Positions 54,187-63,545 of a stretch of DNA of 64,000 bases are shown one piece after another. The stretch covers positions 1 to 64,000 of the forward strand of contig CACNYJ010000001.1 in NCBI GenBank assembly GCA_902624655.1, in the 5' to 3' direction. The notes beneath the pieces were generated by a model that worked only from the letters and a program-made list of their open reading frames with translations, was not told where the DNA came from and ran no database searches. The position numbers and the translations under genes were made by a program. Position 1 is the stretch's first letter. The number at the start of each line of letters is the position of its first letter. Origin of the DNA: an uncultured Thiothrix sp. Its GTDB lineage: Bacteria > Pseudomonadota > Gammaproteobacteria > Poriferisulfidales > GCA-002705445.

Positions 54187-54641
54187 GTTTTAAGAGATTT
54201 TTAGCGATTGATTTTGGTGAAATAAGGATTGGTTTGGCAATAGGCGATTCAGAAAATCTAATTGCTTCGCCTCTTGAGACGATTCTAAATAAGAGTAGTG
54301 AAATAAGTTGTAATAAAATTATAGAACTTGTAAATGAATGGGAGATTAATCAAATAATTATTGGCATGCCAAAAATTTATGCTGATCAGGAGATAAATAA
54401 ACAAATTAAGAATTTTGGCGCGAATCTGAAAAAGAAGTGTAATTTAGATGTAATTTTCTTTGATGAGGACTATTCATCAAATTATGCGAAGTCCGAACTA
54501 TCAAAGCAAATGCAAGCAGGAAGAAAAAAAAAGGTGAATAAAGAAGAAATAGATAGAATTGCGGCAGCAATAATATTACAATCCTATTTTGAAAATGAAA
54601 TATTCAAAAGAGCAGACACAGGCACTACTTCAAAAAATTGA
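54183..54641 (+). CDS. ruvX: Putative Holliday junction resolvase YqgF/RuvX
   Basis: A 152-residue RNase-H-fold protein with FLAIDFGEIRIGLAIGDSE at the start, IIGMPKIYADQE, and DEDYSSNYAKSEL carrying acidic active-site residues. RuvX is also linked to pre-16S rRNA 5' processing. It overlaps pyrR by about 50 nt. Confidence 0.92.
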   Translation: MSFKRFLAIDFGEIRIGLAIGDSENLIASPLETILNKSSEISCNKIIELVNEWEINQIIIGMPKIYADQEINKQIKNFGANLKKKCNLDVIFFDEDYSSNYAKSELSKQMQAGRKKKVNKEEIDRIAAAIILQSYFENEIFKRADTGTTSKN

Positions 54642-55101
54642 GAATTCTCTTAGGGACCATCTTTTAAAAAATCAAATTCTAGACCCAATTATAATTGGAG
54701 TTCATACTGGCGGAGTTTGGATAGCTGAGTGGATTCAAAAGAGGATGGGTTTTGATGGTAAGCCAGCCTCTTTAAATATAAGCTTTTATAGAGACGATTT
54801 CAGCAAGGTTGGGGTTAATCCTAAGGTTGAGCCAACTGATATGCCGGTTTCAATTGATGACAAACATATAATTCTTGTTGATGATGTTTTATTCACAGGA
54901 AGGACAACTCGTGCCGCTATTAATGAAATATTTGATTTTGGCAGACCTTTATCAGTTACTTTAGTAGTTTTAGTTGAGCGTAATGGCAAGGAGCTTCCTA
55001 TCTCAGCAGATATTGTAGGAGAAAAATTAGAGCTTGCGAATGATAAGAACATTAAATTAGAAGGACCAGACCCATTGATTTTAGAAATAATTGATAAATA
55101 A
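54589..55101 (+). CDS. pyrR: PyrR bifunctional regulator / uracil phosphoribosyltransferase
   Basis: A 170-residue PRTase-fold protein with the PRPP loop HIILVDDVLFTGRTTRAAI and GVHTGGVWIAEW. In Gram-positives PyrR binds RNA to attenuate pyr operons; in gammaproteobacteria the role is less clear. Starts at 54589 or 54595 are possible. It precedes pyrB and pyrC', so a regulatory link is likely. No obvious attenuator is visible in the 10-nt gap to pyrB. Confidence 0.92.
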   Translation: MKMKYSKEQTQALLQKIENSLRDHLLKNQILDPIIIGVHTGGVWIAEWIQKRMGFDGKPASLNISFYRDDFSKVGVNPKVEPTDMPVSIDDKHIILVDDVLFTGRTTRAAINEIFDFGRPLSVTLVVLVERNGKELPISADIVGEKLELANDKNIKLEGPDPLILEIIDK

Positions 55102-55111
55102 GAGGTAAATT

Positions 55112-56110
55112 GTGGAGCCAAATGACATAAATTTAGAAAAAAGCGAGCTTGCAGAAAATGATATTGTATCTCAAAAAAGATTAAGACATTTTCTAGATAT
55201 TGAATACTTATCTCAACCCTTACTTTTAGATATTTTGGATTTAGCAGAATCGTTTGCTGGTGTCTCAGGTCAACCAGTTAAAAAAGTTCCACTACTAAGA
55301 GGTAAAACTATTGTAAATTTATTTTTTGAAGCTAGTACTAGAACAAGAACAACTTTCGAACTTGCAGCAAAAAGATTATCTGCAGATTTTTTAAACATAA
55401 ATGTTGATTTTAGTGCAACAAAAAAAGGAGAAACACTTTTGGATACTTTGAGAAATCTCGAGGCAATGCATTGCGATATGTTTATTGTTCGACATCCTTT
55501 ATCAGGAGCTGCAGAGTTTATATCAAAAAATGTCTCGCAAAATATAAGCGTAATTAATGCAGGTGATGGACGGCATGCTCATCCAACTCAAGCTATGTTA
55601 GATATTTTTACAATTCGAAAATACTTTAAAGATTTTAAAAAGATCAAGGTAGCTATTGTCGGCGATATTCTTCACTCTCGTGTCGCACGATCTTTAATTC
55701 ACGCTTTGAGGATCCTAGAAGTTCCCGATATAAGAGTCATTGGTCCAAAAACTCTTCTTCCAAGCGGAATTGAAAGGATGGGGGCAACACCATATGTGGA
55801 TATGGATGAGGGTATTAAAAATTGCAATGTTGTAATTATGCTAAGGTTGCAAAATGAGAGAATGGATTCAAGCTTTATTCCCGATGAGAATGAATATTAT
55901 AATCTCTATGGATTCACTCCTAGAAGACAAGAACTTCTTGCTAAAAATGGTATTATAATGCATCCCGGTCCTGTAAATAGAGGAGTTGAAATAAGTTCTG
56001 AAGTAGCTGATGGAGACCGTTCCGTAATTTTGCAACAAGTTTCAAACGGTATCGCTGTTAGAATGGCTATTTTGTCCTTATCAATGCAACCCCAGCAGGA
56101 TAACAAATGA
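55112..56110 (+). CDS. pyrB: Aspartate carbamoyltransferase catalytic subunit
   Basis: Second step of pyrimidine synthesis. The 332-residue product has a GTG start with GAGG upstream. The carbamoyl-phosphate site [27 protein letters not shown] and [12 protein letters not shown] are diagnostic. The N-terminal extension of about 20 residues and linkage to an inactive dihydroorotase match the Pseudomonas-type PyrB-PyrC' complex. The stop overlaps pyrC' by 4 nt. Confidence 0.97.
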   Translation: MEPNDINLEKSELAENDIVSQKRLRHFLDIEYLSQPLLLDILDLAESFAGVSGQPVKKVPLLRGKTIVNLFFEASTRTRTTFELAAKRLSADFLNINVDFSATKKGETLLDTLRNLEAMHCDMFIVRHPLSGAAEFISKNVSQNISVINAGDGRHAHPTQAMLDIFTIRKYFKDFKKIKVAIVGDILHSRVARSLIHALRILEVPDIRVIGPKTLLPSGIERMGATPYVDMDEGIKNCNVVIMLRLQNERMDSSFIPDENEYYNLYGFTPRRQELLAKNGIIMHPGPVNRGVEISSEVADGDRSVILQQVSNGIAVRMAILSLSMQPQQDNK

Positions 56111-57384
56111 GCGATCTGATTATAAAATCAGCAAACTTAATAAATCCTCCGGGTGAAATTTCTGGCATTCATGACATATATATTAAAGATGGAAAAATAT
56201 GTGGGATCGATGAAGATAACGTCAAACTAAATTCACCAATAATTATTGATGCACAAGACTGCTATGTTACTCCCGGGCTAATCGATTTATCTGTGAGATT
56301 TAGAGAACCAGGTTTGGAGAAAGAAGCAACAATTTCAAGTGAATCAAAAGCAGCAGTAGCATCAGGAATTACGACTGTATGTTATATGCCAGATACACAA
56401 CCAGTTATTGACACGCCTGCTCAAATAAAATTAGTCCAAGAAATTTTTAAAAATGTTGATCTTTGTGATGTAAAAGTTCTTGCTGCACTTACGAGAGAAC
56501 TTGACGGAGAAAGATTAAGCTCTATGTCAGAATTAAAACATGCTGGCGCAATAGCATTAACAAATTGTTTTAGCCCTATTAAAAATTCTTTAGTTTTAAG
56601 AAGAATAATGGAGTATGCATCTGGGCAAGATATAACGATATTTTACCAACCTCTAAATTACCATCTTGCTAACGGCGGATGTGTTCATGAAGGGGAAATA
56701 GCAAATAAACTTGGCCTACCAGGCATCCCATCTGCTGCAGAATCAGCCGCTGTTGCTGAAGCAATATCGCTATGCAAACTTACAGGTGTTAAGTTGCATT
56801 TATGTAGAATTTCATGTGCAGAGTCATTAACTTTAATTAAAAATGCCCAATCACAAGGTATCGAAGTGACGTCTGATGTTGCGATACACCAACTATTTTT
56901 TGATGAAAGTTTTATAAATAATTTTAATAGTAACTATCACGTAACCCCCCCTTTTAGAACAAATGAAGATTTAATATCATTAAGAGAAGCTATTTCTTTA
57001 GGGTATATAACAGCAATTTGTTCTGATCATCAGCCACATAATGAGGACGCAAGGCAAGCTCCATTTTCAAGCACTTTGCCAGGCATTTCTTCAATTGAAA
57101 TTTTACTCCCATTAATTTTAGATTTGGTAGATGAAGGGGTTCTTGATATGCAAAAAGCAATTGAGAAAGTTACAAGAAATCCCGCTTTATTATTAAATAT
57201 TAATAGCGGGGTTATAAAAAAAGATTTTCCCGCTGATTTATGTATTTTCAAAAGAGAGGAATGGATTTTAGAAGAAAATAGAATTCAAAGCGCAGGTCGT
57301 AATACACCATTTATTGGTAAAAAATTCAGCACAAAAGTAAAAAAAACTATTCGCAAAGGTAGAGTGGTTTATGAAAATAAGTAG
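56107..57384 (+). CDS. Inactive dihydroorotase-like subunit PyrC'
   Basis: A 425-residue amidohydrolase-fold protein of the dihydroorotase family. Active enzymes carry HxH after the first strand (as in VDLHVHLREPG). Here the matching segment reads [17 protein letters not shown], so both metal-binding histidines are lost. Later elements are partly kept ([23 protein letters not shown]). In Pseudomonas such a protein (PyrC') is needed to hold the PyrB complex together, not for catalysis. A true dihydroorotase must be encoded elsewhere. A 9-bp inverted repeat (57370-57378 with 57400-57408) overlaps its end. Confidence 0.9.
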   Translation: MSDLIIKSANLINPPGEISGIHDIYIKDGKICGIDEDNVKLNSPIIIDAQDCYVTPGLIDLSVRFREPGLEKEATISSESKAAVASGITTVCYMPDTQPVIDTPAQIKLVQEIFKNVDLCDVKVLAALTRELDGERLSSMSELKHAGAIALTNCFSPIKNSLVLRRIMEYASGQDITIFYQPLNYHLANGGCVHEGEIANKLGLPGIPSAAESAAVAEAISLCKLTGVKLHLCRISCAESLTLIKNAQSQGIEVTSDVAIHQLFFDESFINNFNSNYHVTPPFRTNEDLISLREAISLGYITAICSDHQPHNEDARQAPFSSTLPGISSIEILLPLILDLVDEGVLDMQKAIEKVTRNPALLLNINSGVIKKDFPADLCIFKREEWILEENRIQSAGRNTPFIGKKFSTKVKKTIRKGRVVYENK

Positions 57385-57422
57385 TTTTTTTATTTACGAA
57401 TTTTCATAAATAAAGAACTTGT

Positions 57423-58109
57423 ATGGAACAAATAGAAAAAAATATTATCCAGTTAAAAAAAGAAATTTCGAATTTCGAAGAGAGATATAAAAGAAAAAAA
57501 AATAGTGTCCTTCTAATGGCAGTTAGTAAAACTCATAGTGTAGAGAAAATTAAAACCGCATATTTGGCTGGACAAAGAGACTTTGGTGAAAATTATTTAC
57601 AAGAGTCAGTCGAAAAAATATCGAAATTAAAAGACTTAGATATTGTATGGCACTTTATTGGAAGCATACAAAGTAACAAAGCGAAATTAATAGCTGAGAA
57701 TTTTGATTGGGTTCATAGTATTGATAAGGAAAAAACACTAAAAAAGATAAATGCTTTAAGAAAAACCTCTGGCAAAAAATTGAATGTTTGTATTCAAGTA
57801 AATAGTGATAATGAGGAAACCAAGTCGGGAATAAGCTTTTGTGAAGTAGAAGAATTTTTAAAAAAAACAAAAAACCTTGATATGATAAATATTAGGGGCT
57901 TAATGGCTATACCAAAACCAGAGGAAACTCATATTGCTCAATTAGAAAGCTTTAAAAAAATTAAAAATATCTTCGATGATCTTGTAAAAAAAGGTTATAA
58001 GTTAGATACTTTGTCAATTGGTATGAGCTCAGACTATAATGCTGCAATAGAAGCAGGCTCTACAGTCATTCGAATTGGTACAGCAATCTTTGGTGAAAGA
58101 AAAAAATGA
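57423..58109 (+). CDS. yggS: PLP homeostasis protein YggS
   Basis: A 228-residue single-domain PLP-binding protein that buffers vitamin B6. The PLP Lys is in LLMAVSKTHSVEKI; GENYLQES, WHFIGSIQSNKAK and LSIGMSSDYNAAIEAGST are family motifs. It overlaps proC by 4 nt. Confidence 0.95.
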   Translation: MEQIEKNIIQLKKEISNFEERYKRKKNSVLLMAVSKTHSVEKIKTAYLAGQRDFGENYLQESVEKISKLKDLDIVWHFIGSIQSNKAKLIAENFDWVHSIDKEKTLKKINALRKTSGKKLNVCIQVNSDNEETKSGISFCEVEEFLKKTKNLDMINIRGLMAIPKPEETHIAQLESFKKIKNIFDDLVKKGYKLDTLSIGMSSDYNAAIEAGSTVIRIGTAIFGERKK

Positions 58110-58897
58110 AAATAGCATTTATAGGTTATGGAAATATGTCAAGCGCCTTAATTAGCGGTGTTTTGTCGTCTGGTAAATTCAATAATTCGAATGACATTAC
58201 TATTTTTCATAATAAAAAAAAGAGTGAGTTTAATCTTGAGAAGTGCATTTTTTTAGAATCTGGGTCAGAAAGTAAAGATTATTTTGATATTATTTTTCTT
58301 TGCGTTAAGCCAAAAGATATAGAAAAGGCTATAAATCAAAATATAAATATTTTTCGTGACAATCAATCTGTTGTGTCGGTTGCTGCAGGAGTATGTATTA
58401 GTTCACTAAAAAAAATAATTAAAAAAAATGTATCAATCACCCGCGCAATGCCAAACTTATGTGCGATTTATAATGAGAGTATTACTGGAATATGCAATAG
58501 CAATGAGTCTGATACGGAGAGAAAAAATTATATTGAAGATATTTTTCGAAGTATTGGACATGTCAGAAAAATTAACGAAGATGAGATGCATGAATTTACA
58601 GCTCTATTTGGAAGTGGACCCGCTTATCTTATGTATTTCTATGAAGCATTGATGGAGTGTGGAAACTTTAAAAACATATCTAATGAAGATAAATCTCTAT
58701 TATTAATGCATTTATTAAACAGTACTTCGAAAATGTTATTTGTTACAAAAGATGTGAAAAAACTTAGATCAACTGTTGCATCAAAAGGAGGTACCACAGA
58801 AGCCGCAATTGAATCACTTGAAGAGAAAAACTTCAAAAAAATTATTTCTAAGGCAATAGAAGTTGCCAAAAAGAGATCTATAGATTTGTCAGGGTAG
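58106..58897 (+). CDS. proC: Pyrroline-5-carboxylate reductase
   Basis: Last step of proline synthesis, NAD(P)H dependent. The 263-residue product has IAFIGYGNMSSALISG (Rossmann loop), SITRAMPNLCA and LFGSGPAYLMYFYEAL with RSTVASKGGTTEAAI in the dimer domain. Part of the yggS-proC-yggT run. Confidence 0.95.
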   Translation: MKIAFIGYGNMSSALISGVLSSGKFNNSNDITIFHNKKKSEFNLEKCIFLESGSESKDYFDIIFLCVKPKDIEKAINQNINIFRDNQSVVSVAAGVCISSLKKIIKKNVSITRAMPNLCAIYNESITGICNSNESDTERKNYIEDIFRSIGHVRKINEDEMHEFTALFGSGPAYLMYFYEALMECGNFKNISNEDKSLLLMHLLNSTSKMLFVTKDVKKLRSTVASKGGTTEAAIESLEEKNFKKIISKAIEVAKKRSIDLSG

Positions 58898-58906
58898 GTG
58901 GAATAA

Positions 58907-59467
58907 ATGTCAAACTCTTTTTCCGAATTAGGTTATTTTGTGTCAGATTTAGTTCTTTCATTTTTGGTTTTAATATTTACATTAAGAATTCTTTTGGCAT
59001 TATGTAATGCAAGCGTATCTAATCCTCTTACTCAATCAATAATAAAAATTACTAGACCAATAAAATCTTTTTTCTTTTTTATACCAAACTTTGGAAAATT
59101 TGAATTATCAAGCTTTATAGTTATTTTATTATGTCACTTTGCCAGTTTTTATATTCATGGGACAATTTTGGGAAATGATATGATCGTTGAAAAGGTAATT
59201 ATCTATTCTATAAAGAGTTCAATTTTTAGTATTCTAAATGCTCTTACAATAATATTTATAGTTCTTGCGATATCAAGTTGGTTTGTTCAATCACCACTAT
59301 CCAACAGAAACCCAGTTCTGGATATTATTTATCAGATATCAAATCCTATTTTATTTTTTATAAGGCGGTTTATACCAACTTCTGTTGGCATAATCGATTT
59401 CTCGGTAATAATAGCTTTAATATTAATATATTTCATTCAAAGTTTTATCAATATTTTACTCAGATAG
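58907..59467 (+). CDS. yggT: YggT family membrane protein
   Basis: A 186-residue protein made of two YggT repeats. Each has a membrane helix followed by an NP-x-TQ-like segment: SNPLTQSIIKITRPIK in the first, RNPVLDIIYQISNPIL in the second. It is linked to osmotic tolerance or membrane-protein insertion in other bacteria. It ends the yggS-proC-yggT run, 169 nt before metX. Confidence 0.88.
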   Translation: MSNSFSELGYFVSDLVLSFLVLIFTLRILLALCNASVSNPLTQSIIKITRPIKSFFFFIPNFGKFELSSFIVILLCHFASFYIHGTILGNDMIVEKVIIYSIKSSIFSILNALTIIFIVLAISSWFVQSPLSNRNPVLDIIYQISNPILFFIRRFIPTSVGIIDFSVIIALILIYFIQSFINILLR

Positions 59468-59480
59468 ATTTCTTTCTTAT

Positions 59481-59509
59481 TTGTATATTTCTATAAATTA
59501 CAGTATATT
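59481..59509 (+). promoter_or_regulatory. Promoter of metX-metW
   Basis: TTGTAT (59481-59486), a 17-nt spacer, TATATT (59504-59509). Initiation would fall about 59516, right at the 5' end of the riboswitch-like element. Confidence 0.6.
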
Positions 59510-59516
59510 ATAAATA

Positions 59517-59563
59517 CACCGATTTGAAGTCAGCTTGCGGGTGGGAAAATACAGCTAAAGCGA
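59517..59563 (+). promoter_or_regulatory. SAM-II-like riboswitch before metX
   Basis: The leader contains, in order, the conserved blocks of the SAM-II (metA) motif: a P1 strand (CACC), GATTTG, GCTTGC, the P1 partner (GGTG), an A-rich segment, and GCTAAA. SAM-II uses just this order (GATTT, CTTGC, GCTAAA) and typically controls metA/metX/metC. The pseudoknot pairing could not be settled by eye, and the related SAM-V class is possible. A 7-bp hairpin (59604-59610 with 59618-59624) lies close to the metX ribosome site. Confidence 0.65.
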
Positions 59564-59636
59564 AGATCATAAAGCAACGTAAATTCCCTTTTATTTATTC
59601 ATGATTTCAAATTCAAATTGAAATTGTGGATAAAAT

Positions 59637-60770
59637 ATGAATAGCAAACTAAAACAAAATTCAGTTGGTATAGTAAAACCAGAAACTATTGAGATAAATG
59701 AAACTCTAAGATTGGACTGTGGGAAACTCCTAGATAGCTTCGAACTAATATACGAGACTTATGGCAGTTTAAACTCAGAAAAAAGTAATGCTATTCTAAT
59801 ATGCCACGCTCTTTCTGGCGATCATCATGCTGCGGGTTATCATCATAAAGACGACAAAAAACCAGGCTGGTGGGACTCATGTATTGGACCGGGAAAACCT
59901 TTTGATACAAATAAGTTTTTTGTTGTTTCATTAAATAACTTAGGAGGTTGTAGAGGATCAAGTGGACCGAACTCAACAGATAAAAAAACGGGAAAAGAGT
60001 TTGGGCCAGATTTTCCAATTGTCACTGTTAACGATTGGGTCAATAGCCAAAAATTGTTAGGAGACTATCTTGGCATTAACTGCTGGGCATGTGTCGTTGG
60101 CGGAAGTCTTGGCGGCATGCAAGCTTTACAATGGGCAATTAGTTATCCAGAAAAAATAAAAAACTCAATTATTGTTGCTGCCGCGGCAAAACTCTCAGCT
60201 CAAAATATTGCCTTCAATGAGGTTGCGAGACAAGCAATCATTACTGATCCAGATTTTCACGATGGTCGTTATAATGATCATGGGGTAATTCCAAAAAGAG
60301 GTTTGAGTATAGCGAGAATGTTAGGACATATAACATATCTCTCCGACGACTCGATGAGACAAAAATTTGGGCGCGATCTAAGAGAAGGAAAATTACATTT
60401 TGGTTATGATGTAGATTTCCAAGTTGAAAGTTATTTAAGGTATCAAGCCCAAGCTTTTGTAGAACGATTCGATGCGAACACTTATCTCTTAATGACAAAA
60501 GCCCTTGATTATTTTGATCCGGCCGCGGATTTTAATGGTGATTTATCATTGGCTTTTGAAAAAACTGATTCGCGCTTTCTAGTAGTCTCATTCACAAGTG
60601 ACTGGAGATTTTCATCTTCAAAATCACATGAAATTGTAAAGTCTCTTGTAAGAGCAAGAAAGAACGTTTCTTATGCAGAAATAGAGGCGAATCAGGGTCA
60701 CGATGCATTTTTAATGCCAATACCAGATTATTTAAAAGTTTTAAGTAATTTTATGGAGAATGTAGGCTAG
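59637..60770 (+). CDS. metX: Homoserine O-acyltransferase MetX
   Basis: Activates homoserine for methionine synthesis by acetyl- or succinyl-CoA. The 377-residue alpha/beta-hydrolase has nucleophile Ser in [15 protein letters not shown], the early [13 protein letters not shown] segment and the catalytic His in [10 protein letters not shown]. Many gammaproteobacterial members use succinyl-CoA, so acyl choice is open. It is preceded by a SAM-type riboswitch and followed by metW. Confidence 0.95.
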   Translation: MNSKLKQNSVGIVKPETIEINETLRLDCGKLLDSFELIYETYGSLNSEKSNAILICHALSGDHHAAGYHHKDDKKPGWWDSCIGPGKPFDTNKFFVVSLNNLGGCRGSSGPNSTDKKTGKEFGPDFPIVTVNDWVNSQKLLGDYLGINCWACVVGGSLGGMQALQWAISYPEKIKNSIIVAAAAKLSAQNIAFNEVARQAIITDPDFHDGRYNDHGVIPKRGLSIARMLGHITYLSDDSMRQKFGRDLREGKLHFGYDVDFQVESYLRYQAQAFVERFDANTYLLMTKALDYFDPAADFNGDLSLAFEKTDSRFLVVSFTSDWRFSSSKSHEIVKSLVRARKNVSYAEIEANQGHDAFLMPIPDYLKVLSNFMENVG

Positions 60771-60795
60771 TTAACAAAAACTATTTGAAAATATT

Positions 60796-61395
60796 ATGGA
60801 AAGAAAAGACTTTAAATTTATATCTGAATGGATTCAAAAAGATTCCACGGTTCTTGATTTAGGTTGTGGAGATTCAACCTTACTTGATTTTCTGCGAACA
60901 AATAAAAATGTTTCAGGCTATGGTTTTGAAAAAGATATTGATAAAGTTCAGCAATCAATTAATAAGAACATAAGCGTAATACAGGCTGACTTTAATTCTG
61001 GTTTGGGTCAATATTTTGATCAAAATTTTTTCGATTACGCTGTAATGACGCAGGCTCTTCAAGAAAATAAAAATCCCGACAAAATAATTTTAGAGATGCT
61101 AAGAATAGCCAAAGAAGGAATAGTTACATTTCCAAACATGGGTTATTGGAAAAATAGATTACAACTCGGTCTTTTTGGTAAAATGCCAATCTCTAATTCT
61201 TTGCCAAATAATTGGTTTGACACTCCTAACATTCATCTTTGTACTTTTAAAGATTTTGAGGGGCTTTGTGAAGATTTAAATATCACTATTCTCGATAAGA
61301 AGGTCTTAAATAGTAATTATAATTCCGATAACCTTTTGAACTTCCTACCCAATTTTTTTGGAGAAATAGCTTTATACAGATTTAAAAAAAGCTAG
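60796..61395 (+). CDS. metW: Methionine biosynthesis protein MetW
   Basis: A 199-residue methyltransferase-fold protein (VLDLGCGDSTLLDFL motif I). It is found paired with MetX, whose activity it supports in several proteobacteria. FPNMGYWKNRLQLGLFGKMP and LPNNWFDTPNIHLCT are family hallmarks. It lies 25 nt after metX under the same switch. Confidence 0.94.
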   Translation: MERKDFKFISEWIQKDSTVLDLGCGDSTLLDFLRTNKNVSGYGFEKDIDKVQQSINKNISVIQADFNSGLGQYFDQNFFDYAVMTQALQENKNPDKIILEMLRIAKEGIVTFPNMGYWKNRLQLGLFGKMPISNSLPNNWFDTPNIHLCTFKDFEGLCEDLNITILDKKVLNSNYNSDNLLNFLPNFFGEIALYRFKKS

Positions 61396-61824
61396 CTATT
61401 TCGTCAAAATTTTTGATTTAATGAAATCCTTATGATCGATATATAACATCTCAGAAAGTTTTCTTATCCTATGTTCTTCATGTTTATCAACTGTATCGTC
61501 AGCTCTAGCTATTTCCCAAGCCATATTCATAAATTGTCTCTTTTGGTCTTTTGAAAATTTCTCATTTATAATTTTGATGTATTGTCTTAAACAATTTGTA
61601 TCTTTATGCAAATTAAGAGCTTTATCCCTTAACCATTCTGATTTTTCTCTAGGAAGATTAAAATTTTTTTCGAACAGATATGTCATCGATTCAATTTCTG
61701 ATTTATCGATCTCAAAATCTGAGTAACTTATTTCCACAAGTAGAATTGCGCATGCTAAATTTTCATCAATATCATTATCAACTTTTTCTTTCGCAGAAAA
61801 TAATTTTTTTAAAAATCTTATCAA
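61396..61824 (-). CDS. TerB-like protein
   Basis: A 142-residue helical protein with a TerB/DjlA-type acidic metal-binding fold: SYSDFEIDKSEIESMTYLF and IARADDTVDKHEEHRIRKLSEML show the paired Asp/Glu helices. The start is TTG with AAAGGAG six nt upstream. The family is linked to stress and tellurite response; the role here is unknown. It is convergent with metW, with adjacent stops. Confidence 0.8.
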   Translation of the reverse strand: MIRFLKKLFSAKEKVDNDIDENLACAILLVEISYSDFEIDKSEIESMTYLFEKNFNLPREKSEWLRDKALNLHKDTNCLRQYIKIINEKFSKDQKRQFMNMAWEIARADDTVDKHEEHRIRKLSEMLYIDHKDFIKSKILTK

Positions 61825-61946
61825 TTTTTACTCCTTTCTAAATTAAAAAATTATATTTTTCCCAAAAATGTTAACCTAACAATACAATATCTTATTGCTA
61901 ATTATCAATTTAACATATAAAGTAACATAAATTTTTTTGGTAAACT

Positions 61947-62345
61947 ATGAACGATTACACTGACGAAGAGTTTCTTTATATAACCAAGACAGTAATGCAG
62001 GTTTTAGATGGGTGGAATCTTTCCACCGAAGAAACTGTAAACGTTCTTGGATTGTCCGATCAAACAAGAAAAAGACAACTTGATAAATATAGAAATCTTA
62101 AAGCATTCCCAAAGGACGAATTGATAATTAAAAGGCTGAGTCATATTGTTGGTATTTCTGATGCTTTAAGAACAACTTTTCCAAGAAATTTAAATATGGC
62201 TGAGAAATGGCTTAAGACTCAACACAGACGGTTTGAGAATGAAACACCGCTAACGGTAATATTAAATGAAGGTGTCGAAGGATTATGTAAAGTAAGATCT
62301 GAGTTGGATGTTACATTCGCTTGGAACACAACGGGAAAAAATTAA
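61947..62345 (+). CDS. MbcA/ParS/Xre-type antitoxin-like protein
   Basis: A 132-residue protein with an N-terminal HTH part (LDGWNLSTEETVNVLGLSDQ) and a C-terminal DUF2384-type region (RNLNMAEKWLKTQHRRFENE, then LNEGVEGLCKVRSELD). These usually neutralise a RES-domain toxin encoded next to them. No RES toxin is present; a SET-domain gene follows after 4 nt instead. It may be an orphan regulator, or the SET protein may be its partner. Confidence 0.75.
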   Translation: MNDYTDEEFLYITKTVMQVLDGWNLSTEETVNVLGLSDQTRKRQLDKYRNLKAFPKDELIIKRLSHIVGISDALRTTFPRNLNMAEKWLKTQHRRFENETPLTVILNEGVEGLCKVRSELDVTFAWNTTGKN

Positions 62346-62349
62346 TTAC

Positions 62350-62859
62350 ATGAAGATTCTGTACACTATAAAAAATTCAAAAAAACATGGAAAAGGCTTG
62401 TTCGCGAAATGTCACATAAAAGCGGGAACCAACATTGTTGAATATATTGGAAAAAAAATTACAAAAGCACAATCAGATAAAATCGCTGAAATTCAACTTA
62501 AGAAAGCTCAAAAGAATAAAGAAGAGGGACAAGTTTATATTTTTACATTAAATGATAAATACGATATTGATGGTAATGTGAAACATAACAAAGCAAGGTT
62601 AATGAATCATTCATGCAACCCAAATTGTGACACAGATATTATTGATGACAAAATATGGATTAGATCTTTCGTAGATATAAGAAAAGGAGATGAACTTACA
62701 TATGACTATGGATTTTCGTTTGATCCCGAGGATTTTAGAGACCATGTGTGCAAATGCGGGTCAAGAAAATGTGTTGGTTTTATAGTTACAGAAAACGATT
62801 GGAAAAAACTTCAGAAACACTTATTGAGATTTGTAAAAAACTGTAAGAAAGCTAATTAG
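62350..62859 (+). CDS. SET-domain protein methyltransferase
   Basis: A 169-residue SET protein from the ATG at 62350. SAM-binding motifs are GKGLFAKCHIKAG, RLMNHSCNPNC and GDELTYDYGFSF. A post-SET zinc motif CKCGSRKCVGFI follows. Such short bacterial SET proteins methylate lysines on proteins, with mostly unknown targets. It is coexpressed with the Xre/ParS-type gene, and its end overlaps the convergent HAD gene by 8 nt. The domain is probably of eukaryotic-like origin by old transfer. Confidence 0.85.
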   Translation: MKILYTIKNSKKHGKGLFAKCHIKAGTNIVEYIGKKITKAQSDKIAEIQLKKAQKNKEEGQVYIFTLNDKYDIDGNVKHNKARLMNHSCNPNCDTDIIDDKIWIRSFVDIRKGDELTYDYGFSFDPEDFRDHVCKCGSRKCVGFIVTENDWKKLQKHLLRFVKNCKKAN

Positions 62860-63511
62860 TTATCATTTTTTTAAATTCACTCACGCCTTTGATGGATTTA
62901 TAACCAAAGGTATCTTGGCTTTTTTTGCTTGAGTCAGGACTACTTATTAAAAAAACATTTTTTAATCCATGTTTTATAGAAAAATCAATTACGTTTTTAC
63001 TGTCATCTAAAAAAACAGTTGTTTCATTATTATATTCATATTTTTTGTCTAACACATCCCAGAAGGCAATGGATTCTTTTGGAAAGTTAAAATCCTCTGA
63101 TGATACAATTTCATCAAAATATCCCCATAGTTTTGTCTGACTCAGCTTTACATGAAGCATATCTCTTGGACAGTTTGTTAATAGAAAAACTTTAATACCA
63201 TTTTTTTTTAGTAAAGATAAAAAATCTTTAGCTTTTGGTAAAGTGCTTATTCTGTTTTTTGTTATTAGAAGTTCTGACAGTAAATCTATTTGGAGTACTT
63301 CACTCCAATGTCTTAAAGAATACCACTGCATAGTATTTTCCTTCTTTTTGTACATGCTCTCAAACTCTGATTTTGCAGTATAAAAAGAAATTTTTTTTGC
63401 TTCTGAATATATTTTTGGTAAATGTTCATGCCAAAAAAAGTTATCGTATGCAAGGTCTAATAAAGTGCCATCCATATCCAAAAAAAACGTTTCTATTGAG
63501 TTCCATTTCAT
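62852..63511 (-). CDS. yrfG: HAD phosphatase, GMP/IMP nucleotidase YrfG-like
   Basis: A 219-residue HAD hydrolase with DMDGTLLDLAYDNFFW (nucleophile Asp and the YrfG-specific DNxFW), LLTNCPRDML (motif II), FPKES (Lys, motif III) and FLDDSKNV (motif IV). Length and order match E. coli YrfG, which removes phosphate from GMP and IMP. Confidence 0.88.
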   Translation of the reverse strand: MKWNSIETFFLDMDGTLLDLAYDNFFWHEHLPKIYSEAKKISFYTAKSEFESMYKKKENTMQWYSLRHWSEVLQIDLLSELLITKNRISTLPKAKDFLSLLKKNGIKVFLLTNCPRDMLHVKLSQTKLWGYFDEIVSSEDFNFPKESIAFWDVLDKKYEYNNETTVFLDDSKNVIDFSIKHGLKNVFLISSPDSSKKSQDTFGYKSIKGVSEFKKMITN

Positions 63512-63545
63512 CTAATCTATCTATATAAATTAATTTGATATTAAT

